64,000 nucleotides of DNA, taken from assembly GCF_039524395.1 (NCBI RefSeq), contig NZ_BAAAGO010000031.1; one strand, given 5' to 3'. The first letter of the stretch is position 1. Every line of letters begins with the position of its first letter. This DNA is from Micropruina glycogenica (GTDB lineage: Bacteria; Actinomycetota; Actinomycetes; Propionibacteriales; Propionibacteriaceae). The translations under genes were made by a program, and so were the position numbers. Positions 9,100 through 17,127 of this stretch are shown here, in pieces. A model generated the notes under the pieces. It worked only from the letters and a program-made list of their open reading frames with translations. It ran no database searches and had not been told where the DNA came from.

Positions 9100-10218
9100 A
9101 TGATTCGCGTTGTAGGGGCCGCCATCGTGTGGCATGGCTGCGTGCTGGCGGCCAGGCGCCGCTACCCGGCCCAGGCGGCAGGCCGGTGGGAGCTGCCCGG
9201 CGGCAAGGTGCAGCCGGGAGAATCCGCCGAGGCGGCCGTGGTGCGCGAGATCGGCGAAGAGTTGGGCTGCGCCGTCGAGGTGGTCGGGTGGTTGACGGGG
9301 GAAACGGCCTGGACGTCCGGCGGGTTGGAACTGGAACTCAGGGTGGCGCTGTGCCGGTTGGTCCGCGGCGAGCCCACCCCGAGTGAACATGACGCTGTGC
9401 GCTGGCTGGCGCCCGACGAACTGCAGGACGTCGACTGGCTGGCGCCGGATCGTCGGTTCCTTGACGAACTGGCCGAGCGATTGCTGCACGGCGAGCCGCT
9501 GCCGGGCGGCAACGTGGGTGGTGCGGTGCGGATCGGACAGACCGTCCGGCGACCGACCGGCCCCTGGACGCCGGCGGTGCACGCGGTACTGAGCCACCTG
9601 TCCAGTGCGGAATTGGCTGCGGTGCCGCGCGTGCACGGCGTCGATGTGCGGGGCCGTGAGGTGCTCGACTACCTGCCGGGCGAGGTGATCGACGTCGACA
9701 CCGCACTGCTGAGCCCCGTCCGATTGGTCAATCTAGGCCGCTGGCTACGGGCTTTGCACGAGGCGATGACCGGCTTCGAGCACCCGGGACCGTGGCGCTT
9801 CTTCGGTGTGGTCGCCCCGACGCTGATCACCCACAACGACGTCGCCCCCTACAACGTCGCCTTCGACGGTGACGAGGTGGCGGGGGTCTTCGACTGGGAC
9901 CTGGCCGGGCCGTCCACGCCTGATGCCGACCTGGGACTGACCGCGTGGACCTCGATTCCGCTGTTCCGTCCGATCCCGGTGAACGATGCGGCCGAGCGGC
10001 TGGGGGTGTTCGCAGCCGGCTACGGCACGGCGGCCGAGCGCGTGCTGGACGCCGTCGAACCACGGGTGCAGCTGGCGATCGACGGCATCCGCGAGGCGGT
10101 GAGGCGCGGGGATGAAGGCATGATCAACCTGGCCGCCACGCAGGGTGAACCGGAGCGCACCGAGGCGGCGCTGGCCGACTTCCTGGCCCGCCGGGAGGCG
10201 ATCGTCGCCCTGCTTTGA
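9100..10218 (+). CDS. Nudix hydrolase fused to APH-family kinase domain
   Basis: A 372-residue two-domain protein. Residues 1-130 are a Nudix domain with the Nudix box GKVQPGESAEAAVVREIGEE followed by LG, resembling MutT/NudG-type pyrophosphohydrolases (LPGG precedes the box). Residues about 150-372 resemble the aminoglycoside/choline kinase fold: ITHNDVAPYNVAF matches the catalytic loop HxDxxxxN (here HNDVAPYN) and VFDWDLAGP carries the metal-binding Asp. The N-terminal ATP-binding lobe of the kinase is short, so catalytic competence is uncertain. The ATG at 9100 is chosen because the Nudix fold starts right there. The fusion suggests sequential phosphate chemistry on one metabolite, which is inference. 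Confidence 0.82.
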   Translation: MIRVVGAAIVWHGCVLAARRRYPAQAAGRWELPGGKVQPGESAEAAVVREIGEELGCAVEVVGWLTGETAWTSGGLELELRVALCRLVRGEPTPSEHDAVRWLAPDELQDVDWLAPDRRFLDELAERLLHGEPLPGGNVGGAVRIGQTVRRPTGPWTPAVHAVLSHLSSAELAAVPRVHGVDVRGREVLDYLPGEVIDVDTALLSPVRLVNLGRWLRALHEAMTGFEHPGPWRFFGVVAPTLITHNDVAPYNVAFDGDEVAGVFDWDLAGPSTPDADLGLTAWTSIPLFRPIPVNDAAERLGVFAAGYGTAAERVLDAVEPRVQLAIDGIREAVRRGDEGMINLAATQGEPERTEAALADFLARREAIVALL

Positions 10219-10222
10219 GCCG

Positions 10223-10290
10223 ACGTTGCCTGCGCTAGGGCTCGTTGCCTGCGTCCTGACGCGGGCAACGAACGTTTGCGCAGGCAACGT
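10223..10290. repeat. 68-bp nested double inverted repeat
   Basis: Outer arms ACGTTGCCTGCG (10223-10234) and CGCAGGCAACGT (10279-10290) pair perfectly. Inner arms 10243-10253 and 10260-10270 pair with one mismatch. It lies between two convergent genes, where it could act as a two-way terminator. An unrelated sequence with the same length and architecture is at 19886-19953. Confidence 0.7.
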
Positions 10291-10304
10291 CCCACCCAGG
10301 CTGC

Positions 10305-11282
10305 TCAGCCGGAGATGGGGGCCACCAGTTCCAGGCTGCGTCGGGAGGCGGTGCGATCGACCGCGGACGACACCAGAATCAGTTCGTCGGCGTCGGCGTG
10401 CCGGGCGAAACCGTCCAGCCAGGCCTTGACCTGGTCGGCGGTGCCCACGCCCGTGTACCGCAGCATGTGGTCGACCTGGGCGCCGCCGGGGCCCTCGATC
10501 AGCACCTCGACGTCGTCGTCGGTGAGCGTGCGTCCGCGGCCCAGGAACATGCGCACCCGGGCGCGCCTGGTGAGCTCCAGCAACCGTCGCGCCTCGGCCT
10601 CGGTGTCGGCGGCGATCACGCCGGCGCCGGCGATCACGTACGGCTCGGCGAGCTGCTCGGACGGCTGGAAGCCGCGCCGGTAGGTGGCGACCGCGGCTTC
10701 GAGCGCGTCCGGGGCGAAGTGCGAGGCGAACGCGTACGGCAGGCCGAGGGCGGCGGCCAGCTGAGCGCCGAACAGCGACGAGCCGAGAATGTAGAGCGGC
10801 ACCCGGGTGCCGGCGCCCGGCGTGGCCGTGACGCCGGCGATCAGCGACTCGTTGAGGTAGCCCTGCAGTTCCTGTACATCGCGGGGGAACGTGTCGGCGG
10901 CGGACGGGTCGCGGCGCAGCGCACGCACCGTGACCTGGTCGGTGCCGGGAGCACGTCCGAGGCCGAGGTCGATGCGGCCCGGGTGCAGCTCGGCCAGGGT
11001 GCCGAACTGCTCGGCGATCACGAGAGGTGAGTGGTTGGGCAGCATCACGCCCCCCGAGCCCAGCCGAATGGAGCTGGTGTTGGCCGCCACGTGGGCGATC
11101 AGCACGGCCGTGGCCGACGAGGCGATGGTTGGCATGTTGTGGTGCTCGGCGTACCAGATGCGCCGGTAGCCCCAGGCTTCGGCCTGCTGGGCGAGCGTCA
11201 CGGTGGCGGCGAGCCCGTCGGCGACGGACTCACCGGGCAGCACCTGGGCGAGATCGAGAATGGAGAGGGGAACGGAGCTCAC
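10305..11282 (-). CDS. Luciferase-like flavin-dependent monooxygenase
   Basis: A 325-residue member of the LLM-class FMN-dependent oxidoreductases (TIM barrel), closest in pattern to the MsnO8/YhbW subgroup. Typical blocks are PLSILDLAQVLPG at the start, GYRRIWYAEHHNMP, LGSGGVMLPNHSPLVIAEQ and the flavin-binding LHPGRIDLGLGRAPGTD. The start is a GTG at 11282; no convincing Shine-Dalgarno precedes it. The substrate is not predictable. It stands alone, convergent with the Nudix-kinase fusion. Confidence 0.87.
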   Translation of the reverse strand: MSSVPLSILDLAQVLPGESVADGLAATVTLAQQAEAWGYRRIWYAEHHNMPTIASSATAVLIAHVAANTSSIRLGSGGVMLPNHSPLVIAEQFGTLAELHPGRIDLGLGRAPGTDQVTVRALRRDPSAADTFPRDVQELQGYLNESLIAGVTATPGAGTRVPLYILGSSLFGAQLAAALGLPYAFASHFAPDALEAAVATYRRGFQPSEQLAEPYVIAGAGVIAADTEAEARRLLELTRRARVRMFLGRGRTLTDDDVEVLIEGPGGAQVDHMLRYTGVGTADQVKAWLDGFARHADADELILVSSAVDRTASRRSLELVAPISG

Positions 11283-11406
11283 ATAGGGTCAACCGCCCGA
11301 GCTTCGGCACCATTCCCGCGGCGAGATCGGTTGCCGACCGGGACGTTGAGATCCCGGTGTGCGCCGGGCGATGGACCTGCGCGATCGGGCACTGGCTATT
11401 GCGGCC

Positions 11407-12270
11407 TCAACTCAGAGCCGGTTGCCCGCGTCGTAGTCGAGAGCCCAACGCCACCGCCAGCGGCCTGGCCGCGCGACCGGCGAACTGCTGCACCGTTTCG
11501 GTGGTGAACCCGGCCAACCCCGAGCGTAGGGCGGCGAACACCCGCACGACGTTCTCGGCGAACCACGGCGGGGCTCCCGCTGCGGTCAGCGCAGCCAGAG
11601 CGTCGTCGTCGGCCACGGCAACGTAACTCACCGGCCTCTCCAGCAGCCCGGAAAGCACCTCGGCCGCCTGGTCGAACCCCAGGACGGAGGGGCCAGTCAG
11701 GGTGAGCACCCGCTGCGGGCTTCCGCGCAGCAGCACCGCCGCCGCCACCGCAGCCACGTCCGCCGGGTCGATGAACGCGACCCTAGCAGCCGCCGCCGGC
11801 GCCGCCAGCACCCCCGCTCGAACCGCGTCGAAGCCGGCCAGGAGGTTCGTCGCGTACGTCGTCGGCCGCAGCACCACCGCGTCGATTGCCGCCGCGGCCA
11901 GCACCTGTTCGATCTCGGCGTGCGCGTGCCAGAACGCCACCGGCGAGCCGAGCCCCGCCCCGTGGGCCGACAACTTCACCAGCCGCGGCACACCGGCGGC
12001 GACGGCGGCGTTGATCACCGCCGATTCCCAGGCCAGTTGGTCGGGGTGATTGGGGGCTGCCAGAAACACCTGATCAACCCCTCGGACGGCCTGCCGCAGC
12101 GACGCCGGGTCGGTGAAGTCGCCGACCGAGAACTGCACCTGATCGGGCAGCGCGGCCCGGGCGCGATCGATGTCGCGCACGAACACCCGGACGGGCATAC
12201 GGGCGGCGGTCAGTTCAGCGACGAGCGAGCGGCCGACTGTTCCGGTCGCTCCAGTGATCAGAATGGTCAT
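11407..12270 (-). CDS. NmrA-like NAD(P)-binding protein
   Basis: A 287-residue atypical short-chain dehydrogenase/NmrA family protein. The N-terminal Rossmann motif GATGTVG is clear, followed by RVFVRD at the end of strand 2 (usual for NADP(H) selection), VFLAAP and the substrate-side VLRPTTYATNLL. Members act as NADP sensors or as quinone or azo reductases. It is the last of a minus-strand cluster (LuxR regulator, FAD oxidoreductase, small membrane protein, this gene) and its start overlaps the preceding gene by 56 bp. Confidence 0.83.
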   Translation of the reverse strand: MTILITGATGTVGRSLVAELTAARMPVRVFVRDIDRARAALPDQVQFSVGDFTDPASLRQAVRGVDQVFLAAPNHPDQLAWESAVINAAVAAGVPRLVKLSAHGAGLGSPVAFWHAHAEIEQVLAAAAIDAVVLRPTTYATNLLAGFDAVRAGVLAAPAAAARVAFIDPADVAAVAAAVLLRGSPQRVLTLTGPSVLGFDQAAEVLSGLLERPVSYVAVADDDALAALTAAGAPPWFAENVVRVFAALRSGLAGFTTETVQQFAGRAARPLAVALGSRLRRGQPALS

Positions 12271-12586
12271 GAGGGCTCTTTCGGATCGTTCGCCGCAACG
12301 CGTCGCGGCGTTCTGGGCAGCCGTGGTGCCGGAGCCACCACAGCAACATCAGGGCGCTGACCACGAGGTTGAAGGCGTGCATCAGCCAGACGGGTCCCAG
12401 CGGCAGGGTGATCACATAGATGGTCTGCGCGAGGTTTCCGACGTTGGCGATGATCAGGTTCGCTGGACTGTACGACGACAGGTCACGCGTCCGGTGAGCT
12501 CTGATCAGCATCGGCAGGGCCGATGCGACGAACAACAGGGTCGCCAGGGTGCCGGCGATGGCGCCGATGACGGTGAAGGGCACCAT
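12215..12586 (-). CDS. Small membrane protein, PQ-loop/SemiSWEET-like
   Basis: A 123-residue protein with three hydrophobic segments: IGAIAGTLATLLFVASALPML (about 7-27), LIIANVGNLAQTIYVITLPLG (about 44-64) and LMHAFNLVVSALMLLWWL (about 69-86). It ends in a charged tail. Spacing and the polar residues in helices 1 and 2 resemble half-transporter PQ-loop proteins, but the Pro-Gln signature itself is not clear, so the family is tentative. An excellent AAAGGAGG lies six bases before the ATG at 12586. The last 18 codons overlap the following NmrA-like gene, suggesting coupled translation. Confidence 0.6.
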   Translation of the reverse strand: MVPFTVIGAIAGTLATLLFVASALPMLIRAHRTRDLSSYSPANLIIANVGNLAQTIYVITLPLGPVWLMHAFNLVVSALMLLWWLRHHGCPERRDALRRTIRKSPHDHSDHWSDRNSRPLARR

Positions 12587-12605
12587 GGCGACCTCCTTTC
12601 TGATC

Positions 12606-14000
12606 TCAGGCGGGCGACATCGTCCCCGCGCGCGGCGGAATGTTGCGGTTGAACCGGAACATGTTCTCTGGGTCCCAGCAGGTCTTCAGGTCGGTGAGGC
12701 GGTTCCACTCGGCAGCCGAGTACGCACGACGAATCCGGCCGGCGGCGGCCTCACCTTCCAGAAAGTTGACGTAGACCGCGCCGTCCGACAGCGGGTCGAT
12801 CAGGCTGCCGAAGCGGGCCAGTTTGGCCTGCGCGGCGGACTGCAACTCAGGCGTGAAGGCCAGGCCGATCGCGTTGAACGAGAAGTTCGCGCCCGTCCGG
12901 TTCAGAGGGCTGAGCTGGTCGGACGGCACCCGCAGTGCCCCGCCCAGGTGGCGCAACTCCACCACCAGCAGCGGCGAGTCCGCGGTCTGCTCGGCGACCA
13001 GCACATCGATCACGTCGGCGTTCAGTTCGGGCAGCAGGGCGCTGCGCATGACACCCGCCACGGGGTCGGTGGGTTCGGCGCTGATGCGGTCGAGCTCAGT
13101 GACACGCATGCGCCGTACGTCGTCGATCAGCGGTTCGCCGAGCCGTTTGCGCAGGTCACGGACGGCCGCCGCGCCGCGGCCCAGGTCGTCACCGGAGTAA
13201 CAGAGGCGAATGCTCACCAACGACTGGCCGCGCAGGGGCTCGGGTAGAAAGGGCAGCGGCGGAAAGTTCAGCAGCGCCACCGATGAGGCGACCTCGTCGG
13301 GCTGCTCGGCCGCCCACTGCGCGTAGTGCTCGATCACCAGCCGGGCTGCGCTGATCGGGTAGAACAGCGCACCCCCGTAGACGACGTCGAGCTCGACCAG
13401 CCGCAGGTGCAGGGCGGTCACCACCCCGAGGTTGCCGGCGCTGCCGCGCAGCCCCCAGAACAGATCGGGCTCGTGGTCTGCGTCGACGGTGATGAGGTCG
13501 CCGTCGGCGGTGACCAGTTCGGCGGCGACGATCGACTGCGAGGCGAACCCGAAATGACGCCCCAGCCAGCCGAATCCGCCGCCCATGCTGTAGCCGACGA
13601 CGCCGACGCCCGAGCTGGAGCCCTGCAGCCCGAACAGCCCGTGCATAGCCGCCCGCTCGTTCAGCCGCGCCCAGCTCACACCGGCTTCGACCCGCGCGAT
13701 GGCGGTGACCGGGTCGACCGACAGGCCCTGCATGGCCGCGGTGTTGATCAGTAGGCCCCCCTCGACGGCGTGGCCGGTGCCGTGGCCGGTTGCCATCACC
13801 CCGACACCCAGCCCGGCGGACCGTGCGTAGCGGACGGCCGCCACGACGTCGTCGGCGCGTTCGGCCAACGCCACGACCGCGGGCCGGTGGCTGCCCAGCA
13901 GGTTCCAGGCGGTGACCGCCTGGTCGTAGCCGGCCTCACCGGGACGCAGGTAGCGCACGCCGGCGCCGGTCGGCGCGCGGTTGATCACAGTGGCACTCAT
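12606..14000 (-). CDS. FAD-linked oxidase, berberine-bridge type
   Basis: A 464-residue PCMH-type FAD-binding oxidoreductase with a C-terminal BBE segment. VMATGHGTG (about residues 72-80) holds the histidine that in this family binds FAD covalently. GYSMGGGFGWLGRHFG and DLFWGLRGSAGNLGVVT are typical FAD-domain blocks. The C-terminal YSAAEWNRLTDLKTCWDPEN plus MFRFNRNI is the BBE signature; the second covalent Cys is not seen. The ATG at 14000 has AGGAG six bases upstream. It lies 130 bp downstream of the LuxR-type regulator gene on the same strand and is probably its target. Confidence 0.88.
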   Translation of the reverse strand: MSATVINRAPTGAGVRYLRPGEAGYDQAVTAWNLLGSHRPAVVALAERADDVVAAVRYARSAGLGVGVMATGHGTGHAVEGGLLINTAAMQGLSVDPVTAIARVEAGVSWARLNERAAMHGLFGLQGSSSGVGVVGYSMGGGFGWLGRHFGFASQSIVAAELVTADGDLITVDADHEPDLFWGLRGSAGNLGVVTALHLRLVELDVVYGGALFYPISAARLVIEHYAQWAAEQPDEVASSVALLNFPPLPFLPEPLRGQSLVSIRLCYSGDDLGRGAAAVRDLRKRLGEPLIDDVRRMRVTELDRISAEPTDPVAGVMRSALLPELNADVIDVLVAEQTADSPLLVVELRHLGGALRVPSDQLSPLNRTGANFSFNAIGLAFTPELQSAAQAKLARFGSLIDPLSDGAVYVNFLEGEAAAGRIRRAYSAAEWNRLTDLKTCWDPENMFRFNRNIPPRAGTMSPA

Positions 14001-14018
14001 GAGGTTCTCCTGGTTCGT

Positions 14019-14039
14019 GGGAATCGCACGTCGATTCCC
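14019..14039. promoter_or_regulatory. Inverted repeat upstream of the FAD oxidase (operator candidate)
   Basis: GGGAATCG and CGATTCCC (8-bp arms, 5-bp spacer) lie about 20 bp before the oxidase start codon. The position suits a regulator-binding site; the neighbouring LuxR-type regulator is the obvious candidate, which is inference. Confidence 0.45.
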
Positions 14040-14079
14040 TGCTGCACCAGGTTCGGCGAGAAGGCCGGGGCGCACATGG

Positions 14080-14102
14080 GTGCCGATCACCCAGATCGGC
14101 AC
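14080..14102. promoter_or_regulatory. Inverted repeat between LuxR regulator and FAD oxidase
   Basis: GTGCCGATC and GATCGGCAC are perfect 9-bp arms separated by 5 bp, the same spacer as the repeat at 14019-14039. It may be a second operator or a weak terminator of the upstream gene; there is no U-run. A smaller CCCAA/TTGGG repeat lies at 14112-14123. Confidence 0.45.
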
Positions 14103-14130
14103 GCGACGGTGCCCAAGTTTGGGTCGGCGC

Positions 14131-16653
14131 TCAGCCCTCGGTGGACTGCAGCGCGGCGGCCAGTTCCCGGCGGCTGTGCACGGCGAGCTTGGCCATGGCC
14201 GCCGAGATGTGGTGATCGACGGTACGCACCGACAGCACCAGCCGGGCCGCAATCTCTGCGTTGGTCAGGCCGTCCGCAGCCAGCCGGACGACGTCGAGCT
14301 GCCGGTCGGTGAGGCCGACCGGGTTCGCCCGGGTGCTGCGCGACGGCCCCCGCGGTACGGCTTTGACGCCCTGGCCCGCGAGCAGCCGCCGCACCAGAGC
14401 CGCGGTCGCGTTCGCCTCGAGCAGGTCGAGGGTGCGCAGCCCCGCCAGCAGGGCGTCCGGGTCCGCGGTCTCAAGGCCCAGCAGCGCCACCTCGTAGGGG
14501 TCTTGGCCGACCCACGGGTCGGCACCGGGCCGGGTGGGTTCACTCACGCCGGCTCGGGCGGCGTAGCGGCGAATCTCGGCGTCGAGCGGCTCGGCGGCTG
14601 GCCGCTCAGAGTGGGTTCGCCAGCCGTCCAGCACCTCGGCGGCGACGTCGGGGCGACCGTTCAACCAGGCCCACTCCGCCAAAGCGGCGCCCGCGAAGCC
14701 CAGCCCGGTCAGCAAGCGCTGCCGCAGAGCGACGCCCCAGCAGTGGCGCAGCACCTCATACGCGGGCGGGTCACCACGGCGGGCCTGCAACCGGGCGAGG
14801 TTGGGCAGCGAGTAGGTGATCAGCATGCCGGGTTCGGGGTCGCGGCTCACCACCCGCCGCAGCAGGTCGGCGGCCGCCGGCCAATCACCTCGCCGCTGCA
14901 GCAGCAACGCCTGATGCACCTCGAGGTTGGAGGCGTGCGACCAGTAACCATGCTCGCGAACGAACTCCAGGCCGGTTCCGACCAGCGATTCGAGCTCATC
15001 GACGCGTCCGTAGCGGTACAGCAGCTCGGCCACGTTGGTGTACGCCCTGGCAGTGGCCTCGTGCGCCTGATCGGCCAGCGCTGAGCCCAGGCTGCGCCAC
15101 GACAGCTCGATGCGCTGCTCGACGGTGGCGTCGGCGATCGACATCGACAGGTAGTTCAAGCACAACGACTCGGTGCCGGGCAGCGCCCCAGCACCCACGA
15201 GTTGCAGCGCCTGCTCGAGCAGCACCGTGCCGCCGTCATCGCCGGCCAGCGCGTGGTGCGACCCCAACGCCCCCAGCGCGGCGGCCAACGCTTCCGGATC
15301 GCCACGATCGACCAGTTCGAGGGCGCGTTCCGCGCACGCCAGGGCCTCGTCGGGCCGTCCGACCATCAGCAGTTCGCGCGCCAGCCGACGAAGGGCGGAC
15401 GCCTCCGCCGCCCGTTCACCCAGCCCGGCCCACAACCGAACCGCGCGGCGTCCGTTGAGCACCGCCTGGTCGAACCGATGGCCGATGTGCAGCACCCAGG
15501 CGTAGCTGTCGCACACCGCCGCCACCTGGTGTGGCGTCATCAGGTGCTCGTGGTCGAGGGCCGCGGCGAAATAGGCGATGGCTTGCCGGTTGGCACCGAC
15601 CCGGGCCGAGTACTCCCCTTCGCTCGGCGCATGGGCGACGATCACGGCGCCGTCGGAGCACCGCATCGCGTGATGCAGCAGCCGCGGCACGTCGTCACCG
15701 CCGGCCAGCAGACCGACCACATGCCGGTCGATCGCACGGCGGCGCAGGGTCGGCAACGACAGCTCGGTGGCTCGGCGCGCCAGTTCATGGCGAAACCGCA
15801 CCCCATGCTCGGTCACGGTGATCAGACCGCGGGCCTCGGCCTCGGCCAGCCCGTCCGACGCATCACCGAGCACGGCGTCTGCCAGTTCGTGGGGCAGTTC
15901 GCCCGACCACACAGACAGTCGTTCCAGCGCCTGCCGGCACAACGGCCCGGCTCGCTCCAGCCGGGCCAGCACGGCGTCGCTGACGGTGGCCGGCACGTCG
16001 TCGGACGATGCGGCGAGCACCTCGGTGACGAAGAACGGGTTGCCCCCGGTGACCTGCAGCAGGTCGTCGGTGTTCCAGGCTGAGTCGTCATTGAGCTGGG
16101 CCACGGCGGCTCGGCTGAGCGGCGCCAGGTCGAGGCGCACCGTGCCACGAGCCGGAAGTTCACCCAGCATGCGGCGCAGCGCCGGCGAGGCCGAATCCTC
16201 CGGGCGCAACGAGCACACCAGCAGCAGCCGTACCCGTTCGATGCGTCGGGCCAGGTAAGCGAGCACGTCCAGGGTCGCGTCGTCCGCCCAGTGCAGGTCT
16301 TCGACCACGAGCACCGTTGGGCGCCCCCGCCCCAACCCGGCACTCAGTTCGGCCAGCACCGTGGGCACGTCACCCGACGCCAGGGCTGCGTCGAGCCTGG
16401 CGCTGGTGGGTGCGTCACCGTGCCGGCCCTGGACCGCCTCACGAATCGGCCCGAGTGGGTGTGCGGTGACCAGGTTGTCGCACCAGCCGCGCAGCACCCG
16501 AAAGTCGTCCGGAAGATCGTCCAAGAAGGCAGCGAGCAGGGTGCTCTTGCCGATTCCGGCCTCGCCCGAAACAACTACGACACCACCCTCGCGCGTGCGC
16601 AGCGACTCGGCTGCCTGCTTCAACCGCGAGAGATCGGCTTCCCGCTCCAGCAT
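14131..16653 (-). CDS. LuxR-family regulator with AAA ATPase domain (LAL type)
   Basis: An 840-residue transcription activator of the large ATP-binding LuxR type. The N-terminal ATPase has Walker A GEAGIGKST (about residues 29-37) and Walker B VLVVEDLHWADD. A long helical, TPR-like middle (about 350-760) follows. The C-terminal LuxR helix-turn-helix is LTDRQLDVVRLAADGLTNAE, then IAARLVLSVRTVDHHI. The ATG at 16653 opens directly into the ATPase domain with GGAG upstream. It is followed on the same strand by the FAD oxidase, membrane protein and NmrA-like genes, which it probably controls. The effector is unknown. Confidence 0.9.
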   Translation of the reverse strand: MLEREADLSRLKQAAESLRTREGGVVVVSGEAGIGKSTLLAAFLDDLPDDFRVLRGWCDNLVTAHPLGPIREAVQGRHGDAPTSARLDAALASGDVPTVLAELSAGLGRGRPTVLVVEDLHWADDATLDVLAYLARRIERVRLLLVCSLRPEDSASPALRRMLGELPARGTVRLDLAPLSRAAVAQLNDDSAWNTDDLLQVTGGNPFFVTEVLAASSDDVPATVSDAVLARLERAGPLCRQALERLSVWSGELPHELADAVLGDASDGLAEAEARGLITVTEHGVRFRHELARRATELSLPTLRRRAIDRHVVGLLAGGDDVPRLLHHAMRCSDGAVIVAHAPSEGEYSARVGANRQAIAYFAAALDHEHLMTPHQVAAVCDSYAWVLHIGHRFDQAVLNGRRAVRLWAGLGERAAEASALRRLARELLMVGRPDEALACAERALELVDRGDPEALAAALGALGSHHALAGDDGGTVLLEQALQLVGAGALPGTESLCLNYLSMSIADATVEQRIELSWRSLGSALADQAHEATARAYTNVAELLYRYGRVDELESLVGTGLEFVREHGYWSHASNLEVHQALLLQRRGDWPAAADLLRRVVSRDPEPGMLITYSLPNLARLQARRGDPPAYEVLRHCWGVALRQRLLTGLGFAGAALAEWAWLNGRPDVAAEVLDGWRTHSERPAAEPLDAEIRRYAARAGVSEPTRPGADPWVGQDPYEVALLGLETADPDALLAGLRTLDLLEANATAALVRRLLAGQGVKAVPRGPSRSTRANPVGLTDRQLDVVRLAADGLTNAEIAARLVLSVRTVDHHISAAMAKLAVHSRRELAAALQSTEG

Positions 16654-16757
16654 GTCGGCTCCGGTCGTGGGGTGGACGGGCGAGGGTCACTGGGTGACAT
16701 GCAAAGGAGCAGTCTAACCCCGCGGTCGTTGCGGGCGGCAGGCCCGGGTGGCGACTC

Positions 16758-17072
16758 TCAGCCGACGCGTTCGTGCACGGCCTCCAGCACGGCCCTGGCC
16801 TGCTCGGGTGTTCCGTTGCTCAGAATGCCGACGATCTCGTTGGCCACCATTTGCACCCAGGTGCGCGACGGACGGTACTGCCACGCGCGGCCGTCCAGTT
16901 CACGGGTGACTTGACCCTTCTTGGCGAGCCGATCCATCACCGTCATCACCGTGGTGTAGGCGAGTTCGCGATCGTTGGCGAGGGCCGCCTGAACATCGCG
17001 CACGGACATCGCTGTGGGGCTCGCCCACAGCACGTCCATCACCGCCTGCTCAAGGTCGCCGAACACTGGCAC
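16758..17072 (-). CDS. BlaI/MecI/CopY-family repressor
   Basis: A winged-helix repressor of 104 residues. FGDLEQAVMDVLW, MSVRDVQAAL, AYTTVMTVMDRLAKKGQVTR and AWQYRPSRT are the standard BlaI blocks. A GTG at 17072 is annotated; a GTG at 17066 has better spacing from the upstream GAGG and may be the true start. No BlaR-type sensor protease gene is adjacent. Instead the gene diverges from cydA across only 55 bp, and an inverted repeat CTACG-N6-CGTAG lies between the cydA -35 and -10, so cytochrome bd is the likely target. Confidence 0.87.
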   Translation of the reverse strand: MPVFGDLEQAVMDVLWASPTAMSVRDVQAALANDRELAYTTVMTVMDRLAKKGQVTRELDGRAWQYRPSRTWVQMVANEIVGILSNGTPEQARAVLEAVHERVG

Positions 17073-17091
17073 AACCTCAGCCTAACCACGA

Positions 17092-17121
17092 TTGCCCACC
17101 TACGACACCGCGTAGTACATT
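17092..17121 (+). promoter_or_regulatory. cydA promoter with embedded operator
   Basis: -35 TTGCCC (17092-17097) and -10 TACATT (17116-17121) are separated by 18 bp. The spacer contains CTACG-acaccg-CGTAG (17100-17115). The -10 is six bases before the cydA ATG, giving a leaderless transcript. The operator position predicts repression, most likely by the divergently encoded BlaI-type protein. Confidence 0.55.
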
Positions 17122-17127
17122 TCGCCC

